From an uncultured Acidobacteriota bacterium (lineage in GTDB: Bacteria; Acidobacteriota; CAIWXX01), in NCBI GenBank assembly GCA_903916735.1, contig CAIWXX010000183.1:17618-81617 (forward strand): 64,000 nt of DNA. Reading direction: 5' to 3'. Of this stretch, positions 17,561 through 25,688 are shown one piece after another. Position numbers and translations under genes: made by a program. Below the pieces are notes generated by a model. It was not told the DNA's origin. It saw nothing but the letters and a program-made list of their open reading frames with translations, and did not search any database. Each line of letters opens with the position of its first letter. Position 1 is the stretch's first letter.

Positions 17561-18834
17561 GATTTGGTGATCCGTTCGATATTATCCATGTGAGGGCGAA
17601 GCGCATCCGGCACGATGACGGATCCGTCCTCCTGTTGATAATTTTCAAGAATGGCGACGAGAGTTCTTCCAACCGCCAACGCCGACCCATTGAGTGTATG
17701 GACGAATTCCAGCTTGGCATTCGCGGATGGACGATATTTGATATTGGCTCGTCGCGCCTGGAAGTCCTCGAAATTGCTGCATGAGGATATTTCGCGGAAG
17801 GTATTCTGCCCGGGGAGCCAGACTTCGATGTCGTGGGTTTTCGCGGACGAGAACCCCATGTCGCCGGTGCACAAGGTGACGACGCGATAGTGGAGTCCAA
17901 GAAGGGCGAGAATTTCTTCGGCGTCCTTTGTGAGCGACTCCAATTCAATATAGGAATCCGCAGGCGAAGCGAATTTCACAAGCTCGACTTTGTTGAATTG
18001 ATGCTGCCGGATAAGGCCGCGCGTATCCTTGCCCCAGGAACCGGCTTCGCTGCGGAAGCAGGGTGTATAGGCCACGAGCTTAATCGGCAAATCCGCGGCG
18101 TTCAGGATTTCATCGCGGTAGATGTTTGTCACCGGCACTTCGGCGGTCGGGATGAGGTAATAATCGGTCTTCTCAATTTTAAAAAGATCCTCACCGAATT
18201 TCGGTAGATTGCCGGTTCCGACGAGACTCGTTGAATTCGTAATGAAAGGAGGGAGCACTTCTTGATAGCCATGCCGGTGCGTGTGGATATCGAGCATGAA
18301 GTTGATGAGAGCGCGTTCCATGCGCGCACCCATTTTCCAGTAGAGTGTGAAACGCGATCCGGCGATTTTGGCGCCGCGTTCGAAATCCAGGATCTGGAGA
18401 TCGGTGCCGATCTCCCAATGTGGCCGCGGCGCAAAAGCGAATTCAGGTGGCTTGCCCACCCGGCGTATTTCGACATTATCGTCGGATGACCGTCCTTTCG
18501 GAACGGATGAATTCGGAATGTTCGGCACGAAGAGCAACATTTCGCGGAGCGTCAATTCGCAGTGTTTGATCTTTTCATCAAGTTCCTTGATACGCGCCGA
18601 AACCAGCCGCATGTCGTTCACCAGTTCGGTCGCATCGGATTTCGCCTTTTTCATCCGTGCGATCTCTTCGCTCGTGACATTGCGCTTGTGGCGGAGAGAT
18701 TCGATGTCGCCGATCAACTGCTTGCGCTCGGCATCCAATTGAGCGAATCCGTTGAGATCGATCTCCAGGCCACGGAGGCGGGTCTTTTCGATAACGGCTT
18801 CGATATTCTCACGAACAAAATTGATATCCAACAT
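17557..18834 (-). CDS. serS: Seryl-tRNA synthetase
   Basis: A 425-residue class II synthetase. The N-terminal coiled-coil arm (about residues 30-100) contacts the long variable arm of tRNA-Ser. Class II motif 2 is [21 protein letters not shown] and motif 3 is [16 protein letters not shown]. The window also carries two tRNA-Ser genes. AGGA lies nine bases before the ATG inside a perfect palindrome. The gene has its own promoter (18860-18889) and leads a serS-galU-archease unit. Confidence 0.97.
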   Translation of the reverse strand: MLDINFVRENIEAVIEKTRLRGLEIDLNGFAQLDAERKQLIGDIESLRHKRNVTSEEIARMKKAKSDATELVNDMRLVSARIKELDEKIKHCELTLREMLLFVPNIPNSSVPKGRSSDDNVEIRRVGKPPEFAFAPRPHWEIGTDLQILDFERGAKIAGSRFTLYWKMGARMERALINFMLDIHTHRHGYQEVLPPFITNSTSLVGTGNLPKFGEDLFKIEKTDYYLIPTAEVPVTNIYRDEILNAADLPIKLVAYTPCFRSEAGSWGKDTRGLIRQHQFNKVELVKFASPADSYIELESLTKDAEEILALLGLHYRVVTLCTGDMGFSSAKTHDIEVWLPGQNTFREISSCSNFEDFQARRANIKYRPSANAKLEFVHTLNGSALAVGRTLVAILENYQQEDGSVIVPDALRPHMDNIERITKS

Positions 18835-18840
18835 ATTTCA

Positions 18841-18854
18841 ATTTCCTAGGAAAT
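18841..18854. promoter_or_regulatory. Perfect 14-bp palindrome over the serS ribosome site
   Basis: ATTTCCTAGGAAAT is perfectly self-complementary. It lies between the serS -10 box and the start codon and includes the AGGA ribosome site. It could be an operator or a translational block. Confidence 0.45.
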
Positions 18855-18859
18855 AATTT

Positions 18860-18889
18860 ACTCTATGGCAGTCATTGAAAATATGTCAA
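18860..18889 (-). promoter_or_regulatory. Promoter of serS
   Basis: Minus-strand TTGACA (18889-18884), an 18-base spacer and TAGAGT (18865-18860). The predicted leader is about 20 bases and AT-rich. Confidence 0.6.
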
Positions 18890-18907
18890 ATCGGATGACT
18901 CGCACAA

Positions 18908-18982
18908 TGGGCAGTTCGCGCGGGGCATGAACACGCGGGACCTCACCGGCCCCGAGCCGGCGCGAAGAAGGCACACTGCCCA
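18908..18982. other. Candidate structured RNA or inverted-repeat element
   Basis: A continuous 19-base left arm (18908-18926) pairs in three blocks with the right side: TGGGCAGT with ACTGCCCA (18975-18982), TCGCG with CGCGA (18961-18965) and CGGGGC with GCCCCG (18949-18954). Right-side bulges of six and nine bases separate the blocks, and a 22-base loop closes the structure. There is no T tail. It lies upstream of the serS promoter and downstream of queE, so it is not part of the serS leader. I cannot match it to a known riboswitch or to SRP RNA. Confidence 0.5.
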
Positions 18983-18987
18983 CAATA

Positions 18988-19113
18988 ATGCAGGCGATGC
19001 ACAATTATCGATTTAATCTGAAATCCGGCATCGAATCCGAGGAGGCTGTTCTTAAGGCCGGGATTTATCCAGTCCGAGTCCACGATGGCGAAATTCAGAT
19101 GCTTGTCGAATAA
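18988..19113 (+). CDS. Possible 41-residue protein
   Basis: An ATG six bases after the structured element opens a 41-residue frame starting MQAMHNYRFNLKSG and ending GEIQMLVE. Codon use looks like that of neighbouring genes and the composition is that of a small folded protein. There is no Shine-Dalgarno sequence and I recognise no family. It may be real, a remnant, or chance. Confidence 0.3.
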   Translation: MQAMHNYRFNLKSGIESEEAVLKAGIYPVRVHDGEIQMLVE

Positions 19114-19147
19114 TTAATTCTATTCAGCAGATTTGATGCAGGCATGC

Positions 19148-19786
19148 TCACACCCCGCCAGCATTGGGCCCCCAAATGATTTTGTGGAGCTGGACCTGGA
19201 GTCGTATTTCGATCCCTGAGCTGAGGACCCATCTAGCCAGATCCGTCAGCGCCACTTCTCCCCATGCAGGCGAGATCAGCAGGCCGGCGCGGTTTTCCAG
19301 CCGATGTTGCCGAATGACAGTCATGGCGTAATCGAAATCGATGCGATCTTTCACGACGAATTTGATGTCGTCCGTCGATTCAAGATATGGGAAGTTCTCA
19401 AAGAGATTCCTCTGAGACTCACCGCTCCCGGGGCATTTCACATCCAGCACCTTGATAACTTTCCTCGGCACATCCTTGATGGAAAGCGATCCGTTGGTCT
19501 CGAGGAGTACCTGGTAGCCGGCCTTCAGCAGTTTCTTCATCAGATCGATGGACTCGTGCTGGAGCAGCGGTTCACCACCCGTAATTTCCACCAGCCGGCT
19601 TGGATAAAGGGCGATACGGGCCATGACCTCCGCAATGCTCATCTCCCGACTTGGCCGGAAAACGTCATAGGTATCGCACCATGTGCAATGGAGATTGCAT
19701 TCCGACAGGCGGACGAAAACACATGGATAGCCGACCCAGCTGCTTTCACCTTGGATACTGTAAAAAATCTCTGTGATCTTAAGCAT
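19148..19786 (-). CDS. queE: 7-carboxy-7-deazaguanine synthase
   Basis: A 212-residue radical SAM enzyme of queuosine precursor synthesis that converts 6-carboxytetrahydropterin to 7-carboxy-7-deazaguanine. The start MLKITEIFYSIQGES is the family hallmark. The compact cluster motif is CNLHCTWCDT, followed by EITGGEPLLQ, and the length is typical. No queC, queD or queF is adjacent. The upstream Cys-module membrane protein gene ends 37 bases before this start, so the two may be co-transcribed. Confidence 0.95.
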   Translation of the reverse strand: MLKITEIFYSIQGESSWVGYPCVFVRLSECNLHCTWCDTYDVFRPSREMSIAEVMARIALYPSRLVEITGGEPLLQHESIDLMKKLLKAGYQVLLETNGSLSIKDVPRKVIKVLDVKCPGSGESQRNLFENFPYLESTDDIKFVVKDRIDFDYAMTVIRQHRLENRAGLLISPAWGEVALTDLARWVLSSGIEIRLQVQLHKIIWGPNAGGV

Positions 19787-19823
19787 GGATTTCCGACACG
19801 ATAGGACCTATATCACACGATGA

Positions 19824-20237
19824 TCAATTCTTCCGAAAAAAATCCCCATAGTGCTTCTGGCCGCATTCCGGACAGAATCCGTGTGAGAGGAGCGCTTCGG
19901 AATTTTCCAAAAGGTACTCTTCGATCGGTCGCCATGTGTCGCCGACGCGGATTTTTTTGCAGAATGAGCAGACAGGAAGAAGGCCCTCGAGAAATTTAAC
20001 CCGTTGGAGAAGAGAGCGAGTCAGGCGAAGAACGAAGGAGCACATGGCTATGACCACGACAATTTGAAAAGCGATGGCGATCCATTTCGCCGGCGCCGGC
20101 AAGATGCGTAGAAGATGGGGGACATCGATCACATCGTCCAGCAAGATGAGAGCCGTCATCAGTAGGAATCCAATCAACTCGTAGAGCAAGATCCTCTGAG
20201 TGAGGTCTCGCTTGGTGATTTGTTTGTCAATTTGCAT
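19824..20237 (-). CDS. Small membrane protein with C-terminal Cys module
   Basis: A 137-residue protein with two predicted membrane helices (LLYELIGFLLMTALILL and WIAIAFQIVVVIAMCSFVL), then a cytoplasmic tail with LLPVCSFCKKIR, a short linker and SHGFCPEC (19863-19985). This tail matches the C-terminus of the propeller protein at 8208-8333 almost position for position, including spacing and a W...IE.Y...SE core. A zinc-binding signalling or adaptor module is likely, but I know of no assigned function. GAGG sits six bases before ATG 20237; a longer start at 20264 lacks this. Confidence 0.7.
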   Translation of the reverse strand: MQIDKQITKRDLTQRILLYELIGFLLMTALILLDDVIDVPHLLRILPAPAKWIAIAFQIVVVIAMCSFVLRLTRSLLQRVKFLEGLLPVCSFCKKIRVGDTWRPIEEYLLENSEALLSHGFCPECGQKHYGDFFRKN

Positions 20238-20309
20238 GGAATACCTCGCCGCGATGGATTGCAAACAGCAAGAGCCGGTCGATCATAAATGAATTGTATC
20301 AAATGCGGT

Positions 20310-21878
20310 TCAAGAGTGGCCCTTCTGCGATCGGTTGCGAATTGCATCGATTGCGCGCCGGGCTTCGAGCCGCACATCGGATGAAGGATCACGGCGTTGG
20401 AGCGAATCGAGACTCTTGATGTTCGCAACAGTACCAGAAGCCCCGATCACAATGCAGGCTGCTCGGCGAATGTCGGAAACGCCGCTCTTCAAAGCATCAA
20501 CGACAGCTTGTTGAGCTTCAACGGCTTTGAGTGTGCTGAGCTGTTTTACGGCCTCCAGCGAATAAGGAGGCAGATCCAGCTTCACAACTCTGGCCAGCAT
20601 CTCGATGGAAGATGGCGTATTAAAATGCCCCAGGGCGGCGATACAAGCGAGAGAGGTCTGATTGTTGGTTGGGAGTCCTGCGTCGATCAGTGTTGCGAGT
20701 TTGGCAAGGATCGTGTTCTGAGCCGTTTCGCCACCCGATTCGGCGATCCCAATGATGGCTTCCGGATCACCCTTCTCGGCGTCGGAGGTCATGACGGAGA
20801 GTGCGGCAGCTCCCTGTACGGCTGATAAGGCCTTCTGTATCGCATGTCTGTGGGCGAGGCTGGATTCACTTCCGAGTGCCGGCTGCAGAATGGAAGCGAA
20901 TCGGGGATCCGGGTGTTCGGCCATCCATTTTAATAGATAAATTCGGCTGTCGATAATCTGGTCGAAATCGTCAAGCAAGAAGGCGGATGTGGGGTTGATC
21001 AACATTGCCAACTGCGATGTAATCCGGTCAACCGGATAGCGCAAGAGGGCATACAGAGCCGTTGATCGCAAGTGGTCCCGCAGCGGGACTCCCGGGGGCT
21101 CCGTCGCGGCGGGCGCAAGAATGGCCGCCGCATCTTTCAACCCGTCCTCCTGCTTCATCCTCGAAAGCGCCTCCAGAGCGAACGGGCGCATTGCGGGATC
21201 GGCAAGCATTTTTACGAGCGCCTGGACACAGCTTGTGTCGCCGCTTTTCCCGACAACCGTCGCGATGGCCATACGATCATCGAAAGACGGCACGACGTCG
21301 ATATTGGCGAGAAGGAGTGAGGCGATTTTCACTTTCTTTGAAAGCAACACGGCCGATTCGATCGCCTGCTCAAAAGCCTCCGGCCCGCGTTCCTGTACCA
21401 AAGCTTTGACGAAAATATCTTTCTGCATGCTGATCGCGAGGTTGCCGACAAGATAGAACCCGAGCTCTCGATCGGCGGGGCGGAGGTTCGTCAGCATTCC
21501 CGGTATGAGCTTGGTGATGCTGTCTTTGTTCTTTGATTGCACCAGCGATTCCTCGACGATCCACAGCGCTCTTCTGGAATTCTCTTTTTGCTTGAGGAGG
21601 ATCACATCTCGCGAAGCATCATCGCCGCGTTTGGCGAGGAGAATGCAAAGATCAAGCTGGAATTTTTCGTTAAATGCCGCCGTCGGCGTTTTCAGAATCC
21701 GGCTGATTTCCGCCGGCGCATCAGATGGATATTGCGCCAGCAGTTCTCCAGCGGCACTTAATCGCCGGGCTTGATCCGCGCCGTACATTTCCGATACGAG
21801 CTGCTCCAGACTGGCGGCTCTCACTGCTGCCGGCTGAGCTTGAAGAAGCAGACAGAATAGAATCGCAATTTTCTTCAT
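20310..21878 (-). CDS. Secreted HEAT-repeat protein
   Basis: A 522-residue protein with a cleavable signal peptide (MKKIAILFCLLLQAQPAAVRA). The rest is alpha-helical HEAT/Armadillo repeats of about 30-40 residues, clearest near the C-terminus (IEMLARVVKLDLPPYSLEAV, then DALKSGVSDIRRAACIVIGA and SDVRLEARRAIDAI). Such solenoids bind proteins; no catalytic motif is visible. The start at 21878 is chosen for the signal peptide; a frame extension to 21914 adds twelve unlikely residues. Confidence 0.7.
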   Translation of the reverse strand: MKKIAILFCLLLQAQPAAVRAASLEQLVSEMYGADQARRLSAAGELLAQYPSDAPAEISRILKTPTAAFNEKFQLDLCILLAKRGDDASRDVILLKQKENSRRALWIVEESLVQSKNKDSITKLIPGMLTNLRPADRELGFYLVGNLAISMQKDIFVKALVQERGPEAFEQAIESAVLLSKKVKIASLLLANIDVVPSFDDRMAIATVVGKSGDTSCVQALVKMLADPAMRPFALEALSRMKQEDGLKDAAAILAPAATEPPGVPLRDHLRSTALYALLRYPVDRITSQLAMLINPTSAFLLDDFDQIIDSRIYLLKWMAEHPDPRFASILQPALGSESSLAHRHAIQKALSAVQGAAALSVMTSDAEKGDPEAIIGIAESGGETAQNTILAKLATLIDAGLPTNNQTSLACIAALGHFNTPSSIEMLARVVKLDLPPYSLEAVKQLSTLKAVEAQQAVVDALKSGVSDIRRAACIVIGASGTVANIKSLDSLQRRDPSSDVRLEARRAIDAIRNRSQKGHS

Positions 21879-22017
21879 AATCGATAGCTTATCCCGACCC
21901 GGCTCCCAGAACAACAGCAGGCTCTTTTCAAATGACGGATCAAAAACGAGGAATGTTCTCGCCTCACCGGAAGTTGAGTGCGCGACAAAAATGTTGCCGG
22001 AAAGGAAAACACTTTGA

Positions 22018-22079
22018 AACCACCGATGAACACAGATCGGGTGCCGGGTGTCTGTGTTTATTTGAGCATATCGGTGGTT
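22018..22079. repeat. Inverted repeat built from a common intergenic motif
   Basis: The left arm AACCACCGATGAACACAGA (22018-22036) is matched by TCTGTGTT (22051-22058) and TCGGTGGTT (22071-22079), with a 12-base insertion in the right arm. Similar aacaccgatgaacaca motifs recur in gaps of many uncultured-phylum genomes, and a relative (gcagataaacacggata) lies at about 58865. Confidence 0.5.
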
Positions 22080-22145
22080 CCATTCGGCGCGTCAAATTTT
22101 TAGTGGGCAATTTCTCTGATGTACACCCATGAGCGCGCTGCCCTT

Positions 22146-22174
22146 TTGATGATATCTTGAGACAGGAATATAAT
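22146..22174 (+). promoter_or_regulatory. Promoter of the CHAD gene
   Basis: TTGATG (22146-22151), a 17-base spacer and a perfect TATAAT (22169-22174). Transcription should start about seven bases before the ATG at 22188, leaving no room for a ribosome site. Confidence 0.65.
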
Positions 22175-22187
22175 CTTCGATACGAGC

Positions 22188-23030
22188 ATGAAAAAGCCTG
22201 AATCATTCTGGGGCGCTGCATCACGGATTTTGTCCGACCGCGTATGTACATTTTCGCGCCTCTGCCGGAAAGCCGCGACGCGGGCTTCAGCCGACAACAT
22301 CCATGACGTCCGTGTCAGCTCACGGCGCCTGGCCGCAGCCCTTGATGTTTTCGATCTTGACGAGCTGGCCGGACTCAAAAAGGACGCTGCGCGTATCCGG
22401 AAGAAAATCGGAAAAATCCGCGATCTGGACATCGCGATAGGCAATATCCGCGATTTCTCGGAAACCCTTGATGCCGGCGATCGTCAGGAATGCGAGAACA
22501 TCGCGGCAAAGCTCCATCGGAAGAGGCAACGATGGCTTTGTCAGGTACGGCCCCTGCTGCGCTGTTCAATACCGATGCCGCATTTGGTTCTCCTGGAAGA
22601 GGAGAGTGCGGCCTTTGGAGATGAAGCGCCCGTCCATTTGCGGCCTCTCCTGGCGGCGGCCTCCGAGCTTCTTGACCGTATCACATCCACCGACAACGCT
22701 CGCCCGCTCCATCTCCTTCGCATCTGCGTCAAACGGCTCCGATACAAAATCGAAATTTTCGCGTCCTCCATCGAGCTGGAGGTTGATGGGTGGCTGACAT
22801 CCTGTAAGGAACTTCAGGATCGGCTGGGCGAGGTCCATGATCTGGATATTTTGATTGAATTGATCGAGGAAGAATGGAAAGAAGGCCTGCAAGGAGGACC
22901 ATGCCGAGGAGGGATTGAGCGTTTGTTGCAGGAGGCCTGGAGGAAACGTCACCGGCTGAGCTCAGGGCTACTTGCATCGCTTTCCGAAGAAGCGGCCTTT
23001 TTGGAACGGATCAGATCGAGCCTGTTCTAG
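22188..23030 (+). CDS. CHAD domain protein
   Basis: A 280-residue all-helical protein with two CHAD halves. The first has NIHDVRVSSRRLAAAL and KIRDLDIAI. The second has HLLRICVKRLRYKIEIF and LGEVHDLDILIELI. The conserved histidines and basic residues of this fold bind inorganic polyphosphate, and CHAD proteins localise to polyphosphate granules. It stands alone with its own promoter. A DHH phosphoesterase 6 kb away could be functionally linked, but nothing else suggests so. Confidence 0.88.
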   Translation: MKKPESFWGAASRILSDRVCTFSRLCRKAATRASADNIHDVRVSSRRLAAALDVFDLDELAGLKKDAARIRKKIGKIRDLDIAIGNIRDFSETLDAGDRQECENIAAKLHRKRQRWLCQVRPLLRCSIPMPHLVLLEEESAAFGDEAPVHLRPLLAAASELLDRITSTDNARPLHLLRICVKRLRYKIEIFASSIELEVDGWLTSCKELQDRLGEVHDLDILIELIEEEWKEGLQGGPCRGGIERLLQEAWRKRHRLSSGLLASLSEEAAFLERIRSSLF

Positions 23031-23223
23031 CGTCGTGTTCCCAACGATGTTCCGCATATTTCGACACCTTAATTGGCCGGGCCGTGCTCAAAGACAGATG
23101 GGCACGGATCTTTCACGACAGGATCTATGTTACACGCAGGTTTCTATTGTCGGCTTGTTATGAAGATCCGCAGTGAAACGAATCAAGAAATATGCACGGC
23201 ATGATACCCAGTGGCCAATCAAC

Positions 23224-24222
23224 TCAATGCCAATGCAGGAACCAGTCACGAAGAATGGCCTCTGCCGGCTTGCCTCGTGGCGTATAGGATCTGTCGACCG
23301 GTCCTCCGTCGCCCCACCAATCATAAATAAAGACCCCATTTAAATAGGTGACGTCTTTCCATGCCTCAAAGAAAGCACTGTAACACAGCGCTTGCTCTTC
23401 GATGTCGACAGGGTTGGATGTCGTATAGTCCCACGGATTTTGGCTGCACCCATCGGCTGATGGGTACCCGATTTCGGTGAAGATGAGTGGCTTTCCGAAT
23501 CTGGTGACCCATTCCGTATACTTCTCCTGCACCCGCTTCCAGTTATAGAGGAGCTCCACCTTGTTAGGGTGGTTCGATTGTGCAAGTTCGAAATAGCCAT
23601 TGGAGCCGAGATAGTCGAGGGTTTCGACAAATCCGTCCTTGGAAAGGCGGTCCCAATTGGATGAGTAAATCAGTTTTCCATGATAGCGCGAACGGATTTT
23701 TGTGATCAAGTCGATCCAAAGGTCACGTTTTTTTTCTGAGCTCAGCAGCTCGCAGCCGACGAGCAGCAGTTCAATGTGGGATCGTTCCGCGAGATCGGCA
23801 TAATCCAGCATAACCTTCCCGTAAGTAGCGAACCAGCCCTCCCAGCTCGGCGGATCAATCGTTCCCCGCCATTTGCCCGGCTGAACATCGACGATATAAA
23901 TGATCGGAAAAAGAAAAACGGACATCCCCCGCGCGTGAGCGGCGGCGGTGACTCGATCGATGGTTGCAGATGAGGATGTCGTGCTGGAGAGATAGACACC
24001 ACTTGAAGAGACCGAGTCCTGATTGATGTTGACCACGAGAGAGATGTAGTTGGCATGCAATGCCTTGATCTCATCGAGCTCCTTCTCGTAGCCGTAATCC
24101 TTGTCGGGAGAGAAGAGGCCGAGGGCAACGCCTTTTATGAAGGGCTGCCCGAGAAGCTCGATGGCCCTCAATGGAGCACAGCCGGAAAGGAACAATGTCA
24201 GGAAAAATATGCTGCGCATCAT
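23224..24222 (-). CDS. GH113-like glycoside hydrolase lipoprotein
   Basis: A 332-residue TIM-barrel protein. The start at 24222 gives a lipoprotein signal ending LSGC, so it should be membrane anchored. The barrel shows GVALGLF, LVVNINQDS, the VGCELLS block with a candidate acid/base Glu on strand 4, and FTEIGYPSADG with the candidate nucleophile Glu on strand 7. This pattern fits GH113 mannanases and related glycoside-hydrolase-like proteins. The substrate cannot be set from sequence. The gene is convergent with the CHAD gene and has a leaderless-type promoter. Confidence 0.78.
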   Translation of the reverse strand: MMRSIFFLTLFLSGCAPLRAIELLGQPFIKGVALGLFSPDKDYGYEKELDEIKALHANYISLVVNINQDSVSSSGVYLSSTTSSSATIDRVTAAAHARGMSVFLFPIIYIVDVQPGKWRGTIDPPSWEGWFATYGKVMLDYADLAERSHIELLLVGCELLSSEKKRDLWIDLITKIRSRYHGKLIYSSNWDRLSKDGFVETLDYLGSNGYFELAQSNHPNKVELLYNWKRVQEKYTEWVTRFGKPLIFTEIGYPSADGCSQNPWDYTTSNPVDIEEQALCYSAFFEAWKDVTYLNGVFIYDWWGDGGPVDRSYTPRGKPAEAILRDWFLHWH

Positions 24223-24229
24223 GATGCGG

Positions 24230-24258
24230 AAAGTAGCATGGATGACGCTCGTCGGCAA
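24230..24258 (-). promoter_or_regulatory. Possible leaderless promoter of the GH113-like gene
   Basis: Minus-strand TTGCCG (24258-24253), a 17-base spacer and TACTTT (24235-24230), seven bases before ATG 24222. Both boxes are weaker than in the other cases. Confidence 0.4.
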
Positions 24259-24391
24259 TAGCGCATTGAGTTTGCGAAATAGCAAGCCATGGGGGCTTTG
24301 AGAATCTTGGCGGTGCTTGTTTCTCTACCTGGTTTGTTCTCATACCATTCCATGATCATGATCGCGCCGTCTGTGATATGCTTTGATTGTC

Positions 24392-24985
24392 TTGAGTGAG
24401 TCAGTGTCAGATCGTGAATTGGTTGAGCGGTGCCTGATCCGTGATCAATCTGCCTGGGAGCAGATCCTTCTGCGGCATAAGCGCCGAGTTTTTGGAATGG
24501 CTTACAAATTCACAGGCCGTTTCCATGAAGCGGAAGATTTGACACAGGAGATATTTCTAAAGGTTTACAAGGCGCTCGAATCTTACGACAAAGAGCAGGA
24601 GTTCTGCGGATGGCTCATCGGCATCACTCGTAATGCGTGCATTGATTTCTATCGGCGGTCCAAGCGCGAGAGACTCATCATGGGCGGAAATTCGGATGAG
24701 ATCAAGAACTTCAAATTCGAAGGCCTCTCCCCGCAAGGAAACCTGGAAGCAGCGGAGCGATCCATGCTGATTCGGAAGAGCCTGAAGGAACTCCCTGACG
24801 AATTGCGGGCTGTTCTCATACTGCGCGACTTGAAAGGGCTTTCCTACGGAGAGATCGTCCAGGAATTGAATCTGGCCGAGGGCACGGTCAAATCGCGGAT
24901 CTATCGGGGCCGGCTGGAACTGGCGGCGCGCCTGCGGGGAGTTTTTCGGCCGATCGATAATGGAGGCAAGGAGTGTACGAAATGA
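24392..24985 (+). CDS. ECF-type RNA polymerase sigma factor
   Basis: A 197-residue sigma-70 protein with regions 2 and 4 only. Region 2 reads RRVFGMAYKFTGRFHEAEDLTQEIFLKVYKAL. Region 4 has the helix-turn-helix LSYGEIVQELNLAEGTVKSRIYRGR. TTG 24392 gives the family-like start MSESVSDRELVERCL. Alternatives are TTG 24383 and GTG 24404; none has a good ribosome site. The stop overlaps the next ATG as ATGA. No anti-sigma factor with a membrane helix follows. Instead a STAS protein follows, which suggests partner-switching control. Confidence 0.88.
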   Translation: MSESVSDRELVERCLIRDQSAWEQILLRHKRRVFGMAYKFTGRFHEAEDLTQEIFLKVYKALESYDKEQEFCGWLIGITRNACIDFYRRSKRERLIMGGNSDEIKNFKFEGLSPQGNLEAAERSMLIRKSLKELPDELRAVLILRDLKGLSYGEIVQELNLAEGTVKSRIYRGRLELAARLRGVFRPIDNGGKECTK

Positions 24986-25311
24986 ACCGGAAAGCAGAGA
25001 TCAAGGTTATCAGAATTCCACACGAGCGGATGATTTATGAGCAGCTCGAAGGCATCGACCGTGAATGGTCGGAATATCTGAAAGAAGGCTTCAAGAAATT
25101 CATCATCGATATGAGCATGGTGGGATTCATGGACAGCGCGAGCATTGGCTGTCTAATGAATTTTTATCGCAGAGTGCGGGGCGTCGGAGGCCAGATTCAT
25201 CTGGCCGGCGTTCGCCCGCGAATCGAAACACTGCTGGGCATTGTCAAAGCAAAGAGCCTGTTTGGCATCTACCGGAGCGTCGAAGATGCCCAGGCTGCCT
25301 TTGGAGAGTGA
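24982..25311 (+). CDS. STAS domain anti-sigma factor antagonist-like protein
   Basis: A 109-residue single STAS domain of the SpoIIAA type. The phosphorylation-site segment is MVGFMDSASIGCLMNFYRRV, where the serines of DSAS are the candidates. The end AKSLFGIYRSVEDAQAAF is typical. ATG 24982 overlaps the sigma stop (ATGA) and has AAGGAG eight bases upstream. No SpoIIAB/RsbW-type kinase is encoded nearby, so its partner is elsewhere or absent. Confidence 0.87.
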   Translation: MNRKAEIKVIRIPHERMIYEQLEGIDREWSEYLKEGFKKFIIDMSMVGFMDSASIGCLMNFYRRVRGVGGQIHLAGVRPRIETLLGIVKAKSLFGIYRSVEDAQAAFGE

Positions 25312-25315
25312 ACCG

Positions 25316-25594
25316 ATGAAGAACATCAAACTAACCACCGGGTACGATGTGCCTCTCGACGGAGATCTCCTCTCCATGGTCGAAGCAATTTATCAGGAAG
25401 TGGCCGTCCGCAAAGAACTCCAGCACTCATACGAAGATCTTGTGAAGGAGATCGAGAATATTGTCAAACAGATCCCGGTGGAGGATCTTCAGCAGTATTT
25501 TAAGGAGAGCCTTTTGCTGAATACGGTCACTTATGAGAACGAGATTCTGGACGCCTACGTGCGGCGGCTCGGTGAAAAAGCAGATGACGCCTGA
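25316..25594 (+). CDS. Unknown 92-residue protein of the sigma/STAS operon
   Basis: An acidic helical protein starting MKNIKLTTGYDVPLDGD and containing a long amphipathic helix (HSYEDLVKEIENIVKQIPVEDLQQYF). It begins four bases after the STAS stop, with GGAGAG seven bases upstream, so it belongs to the operon. I recognise no family. A role as regulator or partner of the STAS protein is a guess from position. Confidence 0.7.
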   Translation: MKNIKLTTGYDVPLDGDLLSMVEAIYQEVAVRKELQHSYEDLVKEIENIVKQIPVEDLQQYFKESLLLNTVTYENEILDAYVRRLGEKADDA

Positions 25595-25688
25595 CGCACG
25601 GTGATCCAGATGGCGACAAATCCTGCGCACGTGCGCAGCATATAAGAAGTTCTTCAGACGGCCCCACTCAATCGTAGGGGAGGGTTTG

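Noticed and set aside
18908..18982. Structured element as 4.5S SRP RNA or a known riboswitch
   Set aside because: The SRP GGAA tetraloop region with GGTCAGG and AGCAGC is missing, and none of the B12, TPP, preQ1 or glycine consensus blocks is present.
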